DNA of 64,000 nt from Planctomycetota bacterium (lineage in GTDB: Bacteria > Planctomycetota > UBA11346), in NCBI GenBank assembly GCA_014193115.1, contig BJHQ01000002.1, forward strand, positions 258,815 through 322,814. Reading direction: 5' to 3'. The translations under genes were made by a program, and so were the position numbers. Position 1 is the first letter of the stretch, and each line of letters begins with the position of its first letter. Positions 34,928 to 44,300 of this stretch are shown here, one piece after another. The notes under the pieces were generated by a model. It did no database searches. It worked only from the letters and a program-made list of their open reading frames with translations, and was not told the origin of the DNA.

Positions 34928-35052
34928 GGGTACGGGCGTGGCTGGCGGGGCAACGGACGGCTTGAGCGCCGCTGGGAAACCCTAGTCTTCCACACCCCAT
35001 CGCAACCGAGCCCGGTCGTCCCGGCTTGGGGGCGGTGCCCAACGAGGGAACC

Positions 35053-36411
35053 ATGGTCGATCTCAGCCGCCATCTGCAAAGCGCGAAACAGGCCTTGGAC
35101 AAGGGCCAGTACGATCTCGCCATCGCCAAGATGGAGGAATGCGTCGAGGTCGATCCCACCCAGCTCGACATCTACAAGATCCTGCTCGATGCCGCCCGGA
35201 AGAAAGCCAAGGTCACCGGCAAATCGATGTTCGGTGGTCTCGGCATGCCGATCCTGACTAAGGACCCGCACAAGGTCTTCATCGCGTCGATCAAGAAGGT
35301 CGGGAAGACTCCGGAGCCCAAGGTGCTGGTCGAGGTCGCCGACGCCGCCCGCATCCTGTCCGGCACGGTCAAACCGATGGTCGATGTCGCGATCTTTTTT
35401 TATGAAGAGTTCAAGTCGAGCGGCTTATTCGACGACAAAGCGTACTGGAATCTGGCCCAGGTCCATTTCGACCGGTTCAAGGCCACCGGATCCAAGGATC
35501 TGGCCCAGCTGGTCAAAGCGGTGCAGGCGATCACCGAGCTCGATAAGGCCATGCCCCACCATCCGGAGGCCGGTCGCACCCTGAAGAACTGGCAGGCCAC
35601 CCAGTCGATGCTGATGCGCGACCAGGCCGGTGGCGGCAAGGCCACCGCTGGGGATTACCGCAGCCAGATCGCCAACGACGACAAGGCGCGCAAACTTGAA
35701 ATGCTCAGCAAGAACATCCGCACGCCCGAAGAAGCGCGCGAGGTCCTTGCATTCCTCGATCAAGATCTGGCCAAGAGCCCCGAAGACAAAGTGGTGTGGG
35801 TCAAAAAGGGCGGCATCCATTTCCAGTTCAACCAGTTCGACGAGGCCCGGGCGGCCTACGACAAGGCCCAGGCCATCGATCCCCATGATTTCAATGTGAC
35901 GATGCGCCTCGGCGATGTGGCGATCCAGGTCGCCAAACGGGCAGCGGCCCAGGCCAAGGCCGCCGGCCAGGATGCCAGCGCCCTGGAATCCGAAGCCTTG
36001 CAGGTCGAGATCGCCGAGGTCCAGCGCCGGGTCGAACGCCAGCCGACCGACATGAACCACCGCTTCCACCTCGGCGGCCTGTTTTTCAAGCAAGGGAATA
36101 TCGAAGCTGCGGCCTCGGAATACCAGCGCACGGTCAATGATCCAAAGCTGCGGAAATTGTCGCACCGCAACCTCGGAACCTGCTTCCGCAAAAAGAATCT
36201 CCTTGATTTAGCTGCCGGACAGTATAACTCGTTTCTCCGCCTTGCGGATGACGACTCCGCCGAGGACGCCAAGGAGGTCCGCTACCTGCTCGCCCGGATT
36301 CAAGAGGAAACCGGCCATAAACAGGAAGCGATCGAGAACTACACCCGGCTGGTCAACATCGACCTTGCCTTCAAAGACGCGGCCAACCGCCTCTCCCAGC
36401 TCAAGTCCTGA
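35053..36411 (+). CDS. Tetratricopeptide-repeat protein
   Basis: 452 residues. ATG 35053 has a good ribosome-binding site (GAGGGA, 4 bases upstream). TPR-like helix pairs occur at the N-terminus (AKQALDKGQYDLAIAKMEECVEVDPTQ) and in the C-terminal half (WVKKGGIHFQFNQFDEARAAYDKAQAIDPHD, FHLGGLFFKQGNIEAAASEYQRTV, GHKQEAIENYTRLVNIDLAF). There is no signal peptide or membrane segment, so it is probably a cytoplasmic scaffold. It lies immediately upstream of rpsT. The partner is unknown. Confidence 0.82.
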   Translation: MVDLSRHLQSAKQALDKGQYDLAIAKMEECVEVDPTQLDIYKILLDAARKKAKVTGKSMFGGLGMPILTKDPHKVFIASIKKVGKTPEPKVLVEVADAARILSGTVKPMVDVAIFFYEEFKSSGLFDDKAYWNLAQVHFDRFKATGSKDLAQLVKAVQAITELDKAMPHHPEAGRTLKNWQATQSMLMRDQAGGGKATAGDYRSQIANDDKARKLEMLSKNIRTPEEAREVLAFLDQDLAKSPEDKVVWVKKGGIHFQFNQFDEARAAYDKAQAIDPHDFNVTMRLGDVAIQVAKRAAAQAKAAGQDASALESEALQVEIAEVQRRVERQPTDMNHRFHLGGLFFKQGNIEAAASEYQRTVNDPKLRKLSHRNLGTCFRKKNLLDLAAGQYNSFLRLADDDSAEDAKEVRYLLARIQEETGHKQEAIENYTRLVNIDLAFKDAANRLSQLKS

Positions 36412-36456
36412 CCCCCGCACTCTCCATACCATCAGCCACCCCCAGAAACGTCAGCA

Positions 36457-36744
36457 ATGCCCCATACCGAAAGCGCCAAGAAGCGCCTGCGCCAGAACGA
36501 GAAACGCCGCCTTCGCAACAAGGCCCGTACCACCGAACTGAAGTCGGTCCGCAAACAGGTCCAGCGCGCCCTGCACGATGGCCAGCCCGACCAGGCCGCA
36601 GAATCCGCTCGGCTGTTGACCAAGAAGGTCGACCAGGCCGCCGCCAAGGGCACGGTCCACAAGAACAAGGCGGCACGTTGGAAATCCCGCATCGCCAAGG
36701 CCGTGAACAAGGCCAAAGCCACTGCGGCGGCACCCAAGGCCTGA
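36457..36744 (+). CDS. rpsT: 30S ribosomal protein bS20
   Basis: 95 residues, very basic, helical. The start MPHTESAKKRLRQNEKRRLRNKA and the later KGTVHKNKAARWKSRIAKAVNKA are characteristic of bS20, a primary 16S rRNA binder. The Ala/Lys tail is slightly longer than in E. coli. Likely its own unit before the rpsF operon. Confidence 0.96.
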   Translation: MPHTESAKKRLRQNEKRRLRNKARTTELKSVRKQVQRALHDGQPDQAAESARLLTKKVDQAAAKGTVHKNKAARWKSRIAKAVNKAKATAAAPKA

Positions 36745-36751
36745 ACTGCAC

Positions 36752-36767
36752 CCGGCGGATACGCCGG
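36752..36767 (+). terminator. Hairpin between rpsT and rpsF
   Basis: Perfect 6-bp stem CCGGCG / CGCCGG with GATA loop, 7 bp after the rpsT stop. The 128-bp gap to rpsF could also contain the S6:S18 autoregulatory leader known upstream of rpsF in many bacteria, but I could not confirm that fold. Confidence 0.4.
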
Positions 36768-36872
36768 CTGATCTTTCCTGTCTGAAGGCGCTTCCGCGCC
36801 GCTCATCCCGTTCGGGGCCGACGGCATCGGCCTCCTGGCGAACCGCCAGTCCACGAACCCCAGGTCTCCACC

Positions 36873-37508
36873 ATGACCACGCCAGCCGCCGCGGTAGCCC
36901 CGGCCACTCCCACCCAGACCCGTACGTCGACCTATGAAGCGACGATCCTGGTCAATGCCAATGACGCCCGGGCAGATTACGAAGGTCTGCTCGCCAATGT
37001 GCGCCAGGTCTATGAGATCGAAGGCGCCCAGTTCATCGAAATCGAGAAGTGGGAAGAACGCCGCCTGGCCTATCCGATCAAGGGCCAGCAGCAGGCGCTG
37101 TACCTGACCGCCTATTTCAGCGCTCCGACCGGTGCCATCGAAAAGATCGAGCGCCGCGCCATCCTCGGCAGCGTCATCCTCCGCCAGCTGGTCGTGCACC
37201 GCCCTGGAAAAGATCTCGAACTGATCCGGGCCCAACGCGCCAAATCTGCCGCTGCCGCAGCGGCTGCCGCCGAAGCCGCCAAGCTGGCCGCTGCCAATGC
37301 TCCTCCCGGTGAAGCCGGCGACCGCCCGCGCTTCGGTGATCGTGGCGACCGCGGTGATCGTGGCGACCGCGGCGATCGCCCGGATCGCGGTTTCGGCGGC
37401 CCGCGCGGAGATCGCCCGGCAGGTGAACGCCCCGCCGGTCCGCCGCGCGGAGGGCTGGCCGGCCCCCGTCCCGACCGTGCACCCTCGACTGGGCCGGCGA
37501 AGCGCTGA
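36873..37508 (+). CDS. rpsF: 30S ribosomal protein bS6 with long repetitive C-terminal tail
   Basis: 211 residues; typical bS6 has 95-135. The core runs from YEATILVNANDARADYEGLLANVRQVYE through WEERRLAYPIKGQQQALYLTAYFSAP to VILRQLVVHRPGKD. An N-terminal extension of about 25 Pro/Thr/Ala residues is present. The C-terminal ~85 residues are an Ala-rich helix followed by tandem GDR repeats (four GDR units from about residue 150) and a Pro/Gly/Arg tail, likely disordered and basic. First gene of the conserved rpsF-ssb-rpsR-rplI order; ssb follows after 3 bp. Confidence 0.93.
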   Translation: MTTPAAAVAPATPTQTRTSTYEATILVNANDARADYEGLLANVRQVYEIEGAQFIEIEKWEERRLAYPIKGQQQALYLTAYFSAPTGAIEKIERRAILGSVILRQLVVHRPGKDLELIRAQRAKSAAAAAAAAEAAKLAAANAPPGEAGDRPRFGDRGDRGDRGDRGDRPDRGFGGPRGDRPAGERPAGPPRGGLAGPRPDRAPSTGPAKR

Positions 37509-37511
37509 GCC

Positions 37512-37988
37512 ATGTCCATCTTCAGCTACAATCGGGTGATGCTGGCAGGCAACCTGACCCGGGATCCCCAGGTCAAGTTCTTCGCCAATGAGCGCGCTGT
37601 GGCCAACTTCGGCATCGCGGTGAACCGCAAGTTCAAAGGCCAGGACGGCCAGATGGTCGAAGAAGTGACCTTTGTCGATGTCGAAGCCTGGGGACGCACG
37701 GCCGAACTGGTCGGGCAATACCTCACCAAGGGCCGGGGCTGCTTCATCGAAGGCCGCCTGAAGCTCGACCAATGGGATGACAAGGACGGCCAGAAGCGCT
37801 CCAAGCTGAAGGTCGTGGCGGATTCGGTCCAGTTCACCGATTCCAAGCCGGGCGCAGCCGGCGGGGCTCCAGGTGCGTCCGCGCCCCGCGGCTCCGAGGA
37901 CGCCATGGAGCCCGATGGCCCGCCACCCGCCCGGCCGGCGGCGACCACCCGGGCTCCGGCCGGTGGCGACGACGAACCGCCATTCTGA
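37512..37988 (+). CDS. ssb: Single-stranded DNA-binding protein
   Basis: 158 residues. The OB fold is clear: YNRVMLAGNLTRDPQVKFF, NRKFKGQDGQMVEEVTFVDVEAWGRTAE, and GCFIEGRLKLDQWDDKDGQKRSKLKVV. A flexible Pro/Ala linker ends in the acidic tip DDEPPF, the usual docking peptide for replication and repair partners. Located between rpsF and rpsR as in many bacteria. Confidence 0.96.
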   Translation: MSIFSYNRVMLAGNLTRDPQVKFFANERAVANFGIAVNRKFKGQDGQMVEEVTFVDVEAWGRTAELVGQYLTKGRGCFIEGRLKLDQWDDKDGQKRSKLKVVADSVQFTDSKPGAAGGAPGASAPRGSEDAMEPDGPPPARPAATTRAPAGGDDEPPF

Positions 37989-38026
37989 TTTTTCCCTCAA
38001 ACCAACCACTCTAACCGCGAAATCCC

Positions 38027-38296
38027 ATGGCATTCTTCAACTCAAAGAACTCAAAGCTCAAGCGCAAACCCAAGCGCGCGAAAAAGATCGACGTGCCCAA
38101 AGGCTGCCGATTCGCCCGCGAGAACGTGTTCGAGATCGACTATCGCGATCTGCCCACCATCGGCCGCTACGTCAGCAGCCAGGGCAAGATCGGCGGCCGC
38201 CGCCGCAGCGGCGTCTCGGCGTTCTACCAACGCCAACTCTCCCTTGCGGTGAAGCGGGCGCGCTTCCTCGCCCTGCTGCCGTTCGTCGGCGAGTGA
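38027..38296 (+). CDS. rpsR: 30S ribosomal protein bS18
   Basis: 89 residues. The core FEIDYRDLPTIGRYVSSQGKI followed by GGRRRSGVSAFYQRQLSLAVKRARFLALLPF is diagnostic. The single N-terminal cysteine in PKGCRFAREN is retained. It binds next to bS6 on the 30S platform; the two genes are in one operon. Confidence 0.97.
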   Translation: MAFFNSKNSKLKRKPKRAKKIDVPKGCRFARENVFEIDYRDLPTIGRYVSSQGKIGGRRRSGVSAFYQRQLSLAVKRARFLALLPFVGE

Positions 38297-38307
38297 GGAC
38301 CTGAACC

Positions 38308-39081
38308 ATGGCCAAGAAACAAGAAGTCCTGCTGGTCGCCGACGTGCTCAAACTCGGCAACATGGGCGACCTGGTGAAGGTCGCTCCCGGCTACGCCCGC
38401 AACTACCTTTACCCCCACGGAATGGCGATCCCGGCTTCCCGGGCCCAGAAGCGCCAAGTCGAAGTCCTGCGCGAAAAAGCGCAGAAGAACGAACTGGAAC
38501 GCGAAGGCCAGGCCAAGACGCTCCAGACCAAGATGCTGGGCGTGGTCGTCCAGCTCTCGGGCAAGGTCGCCCACGATGACGAGCTGTTCGGCTCTCTCGG
38601 AGCCAAAGAATTGGTGGCGGCATTGGCGAAGAAGGGTTTCGTGATCGACCAGAAGCAGGTCCACCTGCACGACAAGATGCGTCGTCTCGGCCGCTATGAA
38701 GTCGAAGTTCGGCTGCACAAGAACGTTCCGGTGACGGTCAAGGTCGAAGTCGTCAGCAGCGATCCCAACGCGCCATCGCTCGACGAGACGCTTGCTGCCA
38801 TCGCTTCGGCCCGGGCCGAACGTGAAGCGTCTGCCAAGGCTGCCAAGGAAGCCGCCAAGGCCGCCGCTGCTGCTGAACCGGTTGCTGCTGATGCCGCCGC
38901 CACCGCTGACGCCAAAGCCGCAGAAGCCAAGCCCGGCAAGGGTGACGCCAAGCCTGCCAAGGGTGACGGCAAACCTGGTAAGGACGCCAAGGCCGAAGGC
39001 AAAGGCAAGTCCGAGAAGGCCGCCAAGGGCGGAGACGCCAAAGAAGCCAAGGCCGGAAAAGCCAGCAAGAACGAGAAATAA
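38308..39081 (+). CDS. rplI: 50S ribosomal protein bL9 with extended Lys/Ala/Gly tail
   Basis: 257 residues; usual length is about 150. The N-terminal domain (EVLLVADVLKLGNMGDLVKVAPGYARNYLYP), connecting helix and C-terminal domain (SLGAKELVAALAKKGFVIDQ to VPVTVKVEVVSSD) are normal. About 90 extra residues follow, rich in Ala, Lys and Gly with GKGDAKPAKGDGKPGKD-type repeats. The tail is histone-H1-like and probably disordered. It is likely an RNA- or DNA-interacting extension rather than a fusion to a folded domain. Confidence 0.93.
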   Translation: MAKKQEVLLVADVLKLGNMGDLVKVAPGYARNYLYPHGMAIPASRAQKRQVEVLREKAQKNELEREGQAKTLQTKMLGVVVQLSGKVAHDDELFGSLGAKELVAALAKKGFVIDQKQVHLHDKMRRLGRYEVEVRLHKNVPVTVKVEVVSSDPNAPSLDETLAAIASARAEREASAKAAKEAAKAAAAAEPVAADAAATADAKAAEAKPGKGDAKPAKGDGKPGKDAKAEGKGKSEKAAKGGDAKEAKAGKASKNEK

Positions 39082-39090
39082 GGAATCACC

Positions 39091-39375
39091 GTGAAAGCAG
39101 ACATCCATCCCCAGATCCGCCCGGTGATCTTCCAAGATCAGATCACGGGAGCGCAATTCCGGATCCTGAGCGCGGTCAAGACCAACGATAAGGTCACCGT
39201 CGACGGTGCCGAATACCCGCTGATCAAGGTTGACGTTTCCAGCGCCAGCCATCCGTTCTACACTGGAACGCAGCGTATCCTCGATACCGCCGGCCGGGTC
39301 GAGAAGTTCGGAACCAAGTACGGCGAAAAGGCCAAGAGCCTCACCGGACTTCTGAAGAAGAAGCCTGCGAAGTGA
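39091..39375 (+). CDS. rpmE2: 50S ribosomal protein bL31, type B (zinc-free)
   Basis: 94 residues. GTG start at 39091 with AAGGA 7-11 bases upstream. MKADIHPQIRPVIFQD and SSASHPFYTGTQRILDTAGRVEKF define type B bL31. The CxxC zinc residues of type A are absent, as expected for this paralogue. A short Lys-rich tail follows. Its place directly after rplI makes it the last gene of the ribosomal-protein operon. Confidence 0.94.
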   Translation: MKADIHPQIRPVIFQDQITGAQFRILSAVKTNDKVTVDGAEYPLIKVDVSSASHPFYTGTQRILDTAGRVEKFGTKYGEKAKSLTGLLKKKPAK

Positions 39376-39384
39376 ACGGCTAGG

Positions 39385-39408
39385 GGCTGGGGCCAAGGGG
39401 CCCCAGCC
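39385..39408 (+). terminator. Terminator-like hairpin after rpmE2
   Basis: A perfect 10-bp stem GGCTGGGGCC / GGCCCCAGCC with AAGG loop, 10 bp after the rpmE2 stop. No U-tract follows, but the stem is very stable and separates the ribosomal operon from prfA. Confidence 0.65.
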
Positions 39409-39513
39409 TAAGCGGTAGGAATGGCGTCGAGCACGGGATAGGTGGTTTCGCGCGGGTGCTTGCCATCCGCTTCCACCCGCGATCCAAGGCCCTCCGCCAC
39501 CAGGCACGACACC

Positions 39514-40602
39514 ATGCCCGATCTGATCGCCAGCCTCGAGACCTTGCGGGCGCAGTACGAGCGCCTCACCGAACGGTTGGCGGATCCTGAAATGGCGGCC
39601 TCGGCCGCCTATGCAGCATCAGCCAGGGAACACGCGCGCCTAGGCCGGCTGGTCCAGCCCTTCATGGCTTGGAAGCAGGCCGAGGCGGATCTTGCTGGCG
39701 CCCAGGCGTTGTTGTCGGATCTTGAAATGCGTTCTCTGGCCGAAGAGGAGATCGCAATAAAAAAAGCCGAAGCAGCAGAGCTGATGGATCGCATCCAAGG
39801 TCTGCTGGTCAGCGGCGATGCTGTCGGCGCCAGGCCTGCGATCCTCGAAATCCGCGCCGGCACTGGCGGCGATGAAGCAGCATTGTTCGCTGGCGACCTG
39901 GTGCGCATGTACCAACTCTGGTGCCAGGCCCAGGGTTTGACGGTCGCACCGTTGGCTAGCGCCGAAGGCGAACACGGCGGTTTCAAAGAAGCGATTCTCC
40001 ACGTCACCGGAGCCACCACCGCCGGCGAAGGCGCGTACAGCCTGTTGCGCTATGAAAGCGGTGGCCACCGCGTGCAACGAGTGCCAATCACCGAGGCGAG
40101 CGGCCGGATCCATACCTCGGCAGCGACCGTGGCGGTCATGCCTGAAGCCGAAGAAGCCGACATCCAGATTCGCCCTGACGATCTGGAGATCACCACCTTC
40201 CGCGCCGGCGGCGCCGGCGGCCAGCACGTCAACAAGACCGAATCGGCGGTGCGCATCGTCCACAAACCGACCGGGGTCGTGGTCGCCTGCCAGGACGAAC
40301 GCAGCCAGCTCGACAACCGCAATCGGGCAATGAAATGGCTGCGCGCCCGCTTGTATGAGACCGAGCGTGAACGCCTGGCCGCAGAACGTGCCCGCCTGCG
40401 CAAGGACCAGGTTGGCAGCGGAGATCGCAGCGACCGCATCCGCACCTACAATTTCCCACAGAACCGGATCACCGACCACCGCATCAACTGGACTGGATAC
40501 AACCTCGACCGGTATATCGCCGGCCGCTGCGACGAATTGCGAGCTGCCATGATCGCCGCGGAAAAAGCCCGGATTCTTTCTGAGTGGGATGGCGTGTTCT
40601 AA
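39514..40602 (+). CDS. prfA: Peptide chain release factor 1
   Basis: 362 residues; recognises UAA and UAG stop codons. The class signature [24 protein letters not shown] contains the P-x-T tripeptide (PIT) of RF1 rather than SPF of RF2. The peptidyl-hydrolysis motif GGQ lies in [22 protein letters not shown] 39514 ([18 protein letters not shown]) matches the family start. No prmC follows; a toxin-antitoxin pair does. Confidence 0.96.
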   Translation: MPDLIASLETLRAQYERLTERLADPEMAASAAYAASAREHARLGRLVQPFMAWKQAEADLAGAQALLSDLEMRSLAEEEIAIKKAEAAELMDRIQGLLVSGDAVGARPAILEIRAGTGGDEAALFAGDLVRMYQLWCQAQGLTVAPLASAEGEHGGFKEAILHVTGATTAGEGAYSLLRYESGGHRVQRVPITEASGRIHTSAATVAVMPEAEEADIQIRPDDLEITTFRAGGAGGQHVNKTESAVRIVHKPTGVVVACQDERSQLDNRNRAMKWLRARLYETERERLAAERARLRKDQVGSGDRSDRIRTYNFPQNRITDHRINWTGYNLDRYIAGRCDELRAAMIAAEKARILSEWDGVF

Positions 40603-40674
40603 TCATCTTGGCCGATGGCGATGCCAGCATTTCAGCGTCGCGGTGCGCAGCATTCGCAACTTGCCTACATCAAG

Positions 40675-40686
40675 GCATACGTATGC
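40675..40686. promoter_or_regulatory. Palindromic operator GCATACGTATGC before the antitoxin gene
   Basis: A perfect 12-bp palindrome ending 8 bases before ATG 40695. VapB-type antitoxins usually bind such palindromes to repress their own operon. It would overlap the alternative start at 40683, which argues for ATG 40695. Confidence 0.5.
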
Positions 40687-40694
40687 TTCCTCAC

Positions 40695-40934
40695 ATGCGC
40701 ACGACCCTGCTCATCGAAGACCACCTGATGATCCAGGCCAAGCATCAAGCGGCGATCGAGCACACCTCGGTCAGCAAACTGATGAATCGGGCCTTGGAGC
40801 ACTATTTCGCGGGCCCGATCCAGTTGCGTGAACAGTCGCAGCCGTACCGGGTGACAACCCACGGTGCTGGAAAAGGTGTCATCAATCTGACTCCGGCAGA
40901 GATTGCCGCGATGCGCGATGGTGATCCGGCGTGA
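40695..40934 (+). CDS. VapB-type antitoxin
   Basis: 79 residues from ATG 40695; ATG 40683 would add four. The N-terminal MRTTLLIEDHLMIQAKHQAAIEHTSVSKLMNRALEHYF has the strand-helix-helix spacing of ribbon-helix-helix repressors. The C-terminal part (QSQPYRVTTHGAGKGVINLTP) would be the toxin-neutralising tail. It overlaps the PIN-domain gene by GTGA, the standard antitoxin-first order. Confidence 0.8.
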   Translation: MRTTLLIEDHLMIQAKHQAAIEHTSVSKLMNRALEHYFAGPIQLREQSQPYRVTTHGAGKGVINLTPAEIAAMRDGDPA

Positions 40935-41368
40935 TCATCCCGGATGTGAACCTTCTTCTGTATGCCCATAACGCGGCCCAGCAGGATCATGCCTTCTACC
41001 GCGCCTGGCTGGAAGACCTGGTGGCCAAGCGTCAACTGGCGCTGTCGACCTTGGCGATGGTGGCTTTCGTGCGCATCGCGACCTTGCCCGCATATCGGCC
41101 AGCACCTCTGGCCAGCAATCAGGCGATTGCTGCGCTGGATGACCTTCGCCGGCAATCCGGTGTGCGGTTGCTGCACCCCGGCCCGCAGCACTGGGACCGG
41201 ACGGTGGCGCTGATCAACGCTGCCCGCGCCAGTGGCAAGCTGGTGGGCGACGCCCAGCACGCTGCCATCGCGCTGGAATATGACGTTGAGTTCGCCTCCG
41301 CGGACACCGATTTCAAGCGCTTCACCAAGCTGGGACTGCGCTTCCACCTGATCCAAGCAGCGGGCTGA
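40931..41368 (+). CDS. PIN-domain toxin, VapC family
   Basis: 145 residues, GTG start within the antitoxin stop. The PIN-domain acidic residues are visible: D in IIPDVNLLLYAHN, D in LVGDAQHAAIALEYD, and D in FASADTDFKRF. VapC toxins are Mg-dependent RNases that cut tRNA or rRNA. The gene ends 8 bp from the end of convergent metH. Confidence 0.88.
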   Translation: MIIPDVNLLLYAHNAAQQDHAFYRAWLEDLVAKRQLALSTLAMVAFVRIATLPAYRPAPLASNQAIAALDDLRRQSGVRLLHPGPQHWDRTVALINAARASGKLVGDAQHAAIALEYDVEFASADTDFKRFTKLGLRFHLIQAAG

Positions 41369-41376
41369 TCACTTCC

Positions 41377-44300
41377 TTACAGATTGAAGTACCGCGCCGC
41401 CGGATGGTGCAGGATCAGCGCCGAAGTCGATTGCTCGGGATGCAGCTGGAATTCCTCAGACAGTTCGATGCCGATGTCCTGCCAGCGCAGCAGATCTTGC
41501 AGCATCCGCTGATCCTCCAGCCGTGGACAGGCCGGATAGCCAAAGGAATAGCGGCTGCCCTGGTAACCTTGGGTGAACAGATCGGCCATTTCCAGGGCGT
41601 CGTCGCCTGCGATATCCAGCTGCTGGCGGATGCGCTTGTGCCAGTATTCCGCCAGCGCTTCCGCAGTCTCCACCGATAGGCCGTAAAAATACAGGTATTC
41701 CTGATAGTTGTCGGCTTTGAACAGGCGCTGGCAGTGCTCGCTGGCGATCTTCCCCATGGTCACGCAGTGGACGGCGAGCACGTCCCGGGCGCCGTTGGCC
41801 CAGGCGGCGCTGGGAATCCAACTGGCTTCATCACCGATGGCATCGGCTCCACGTGGGCGGAGGAAATCCGCAATGCACAGGTGCTTGCTGTCTGGTTCCA
41901 TCTGGCGCGGCAGGTTGAATCTGGCAGCCTCAGCGCCGCTGACCGGATCGAACACGACCAGGTCGTTGCGCTCGCTGGCGCAGGGGAAATAGCCGTACAC
42001 CACCTGGGGTTCGAGCATTTTGTCACGGGTGGCTGTGGCGATCCAGCGCCGCAACACCGGCTCAGCCTCGCGTTCGACCAGTTCCTGCCATTGTTCCTTG
42101 GTCAATTCCTGGCCTTGGCGGAAGCCCCATTGGCCTCGGAACAGCGCGTTGGTATTGATGTAACGGCAGATCGTCGGCAGGTCGAGCTGCGCTGACTCGA
42201 CGATCCGCCGGCCCCAGAACGGTGGCTTCGGGATGCGCGGCGCCGCCGGGATCCCGCTCGGAACATAAGCTGTACCGGCTGCCAATTTCTCATCGAGGAT
42301 CTGCTGGGCGGTCTTGACCACCGCTTTGCGCGTCGCCTTGGTGGTCAAACGAAGTTTGTCCGGGGCGACGTGGCCGCAAAGTTCCTCCATCAATTGCAGA
42401 CCATCGAAGGCATCAGGCGCATACCACACCAGGTGGCTTGGCGCTGGGGGTTGGGAGCCGGTGGCCGCAGTACGGCCGTCGTCGGCTGAGACTGGCAGTT
42501 TGCTCGGATTGTAGAGGTTCCGCAGATCGTTCTCGACATAGGCGCGATTGAGCGCGGCGCCGCCGAGGATGACCTGATGGCGCAGCCCACGTTCGGCAAG
42601 GTATTCGAGGTTGTCTTTCATCACCACCGTGGATTTCACCAGCAGGCCGGACATGCCGATGGCATCAGGACGATGCTGCTCCACCGCTTTCAGGATATCC
42701 TCGATCGGCTGCTTGATGCCGAGGTTCACAACCCGATAGCCATTGTTGGTCAGGATGATGTCCACCAGGTTCTTTCCGATGTCGTGGACATCGCCTTTGA
42801 CCGTGGCCAGCACCATGGTGCCCTTCTGCGCATCGGCGCTGCGCTCCATGAACTGCTCCAGATGTCGCACCGCCGCCTTCATCGTCTCGGCGGATTGGAG
42901 CACGAATGGCAACTGCATTTTTCCGGAGCCGAACAATTCACCGACGGTCTTCATGCCGTCGAGCAGCACATCGTTGATGATCGACAGCGGTGACCGGCTG
43001 GCGCGGGCCAGATCGAGGTCGCCTTCGATGCCGATCTTCTTGCCATCGATGATCCGGCGTTTCAGGCGCTCTTCGACCGGCAGCGCGGCGAAGGCATCAG
43101 CGGTGGCCACGACACTGCTGGTGGCCGACGTGAAATGATTCACGAAAGCGAACAGCGGGTCGTGGCTCACCGAGCCATCGGCAGCGAACACCCGCCGATC
43201 ATAGATCACATCGCGGGCGAGGGACACTTCGTTGGCGGGAATGCGATCGATCGGGACGATCTTCGATGCGTTCAGGATCGCTCCAGTCAGGCCACGCTGG
43301 ATCGCCTCGTCCAAATACACGGAATTCAGCACCTGCCGGGCATAGGGCTTCACCCCGAAGCTGACGTTGGACAGGCCGAGGATGTAGCCGCATTCGGGCA
43401 GACGCGCCTTCACGGCAGCGATGCCTTCCAGCGTCCACAGTCCCAATTTTCTGGTATCGGCGTCGCCCGAAGTGATCGGGAAGGTCAGCAGATCGAACAA
43501 AATCGACGACGACGGGATTCCGTGGCGTTCGGTGAGCAGCCGATGGATCCGCTCGGCAATAGCGACCTTGCGCTCCACCGTCTTGGCCATGCCCGCTTCG
43601 CGATCTTCATCGATGGTCAGCGCCACCAGCGCCGCTCCATAGGTCCGCGCCAGCCGGCACACCGCATCGAGTTTTTCCTCGCCGTCCTCCAGATTCACCG
43701 AGTTGATGATCGCCCGGCCGCCCAGGTGCTGGAGTGCAATTTCAACCACATCGACCTGGGTTGAGTCGACCATGATCGGTATTTTCACGATCTTCGCCAG
43801 GCGCTGCATGACCTCGCGCATGTCGCGGCGTTCATCGCGGCCAGTCCACGCCACCGACACGTCGAGGACGTGGGCCCCCTCTGCCACTTGTTCCTGGGCC
43901 AAGTGGACGATGCCATCCCAGTCGTCCTTGAACAGCAATTCGCGGAACGCCTTGGACCCGGTGGCATTGGTCCGTTCGCCGACGATCAGGATGCCGGTGT
44001 CCTGACGGATCGGCATCGCCGCATGCAGGCTCGACAGCGTCGCCGGATAGGTCGCCGGCCGCTCCTTGACCGACATCCCGTGCACCGCTTCGACCACCGC
44101 GGCGATGTGGGCCGGCGTTGTTCCGCAGCAGCCGCCTACTGCATTGACGCCATAATCCCTGACAAATTTCACGTGCCAGCGGGCCAATTCGGCAGGAGTC
44201 AGATCATAGATCGCCTTGCCGCCCTCATTGCGCGGCAGCCCGGCATTGGGCAGGCAGCTGACAAAACGGGTGGCGTGTTCTGCGAGATGACGGATGTGGG

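Noticed and set aside
36745..36872. S6:S18 autoregulatory leader before rpsF
   Set aside because: Expected at this location, but I could not match the known secondary structure by eye; listed only as a hairpin.
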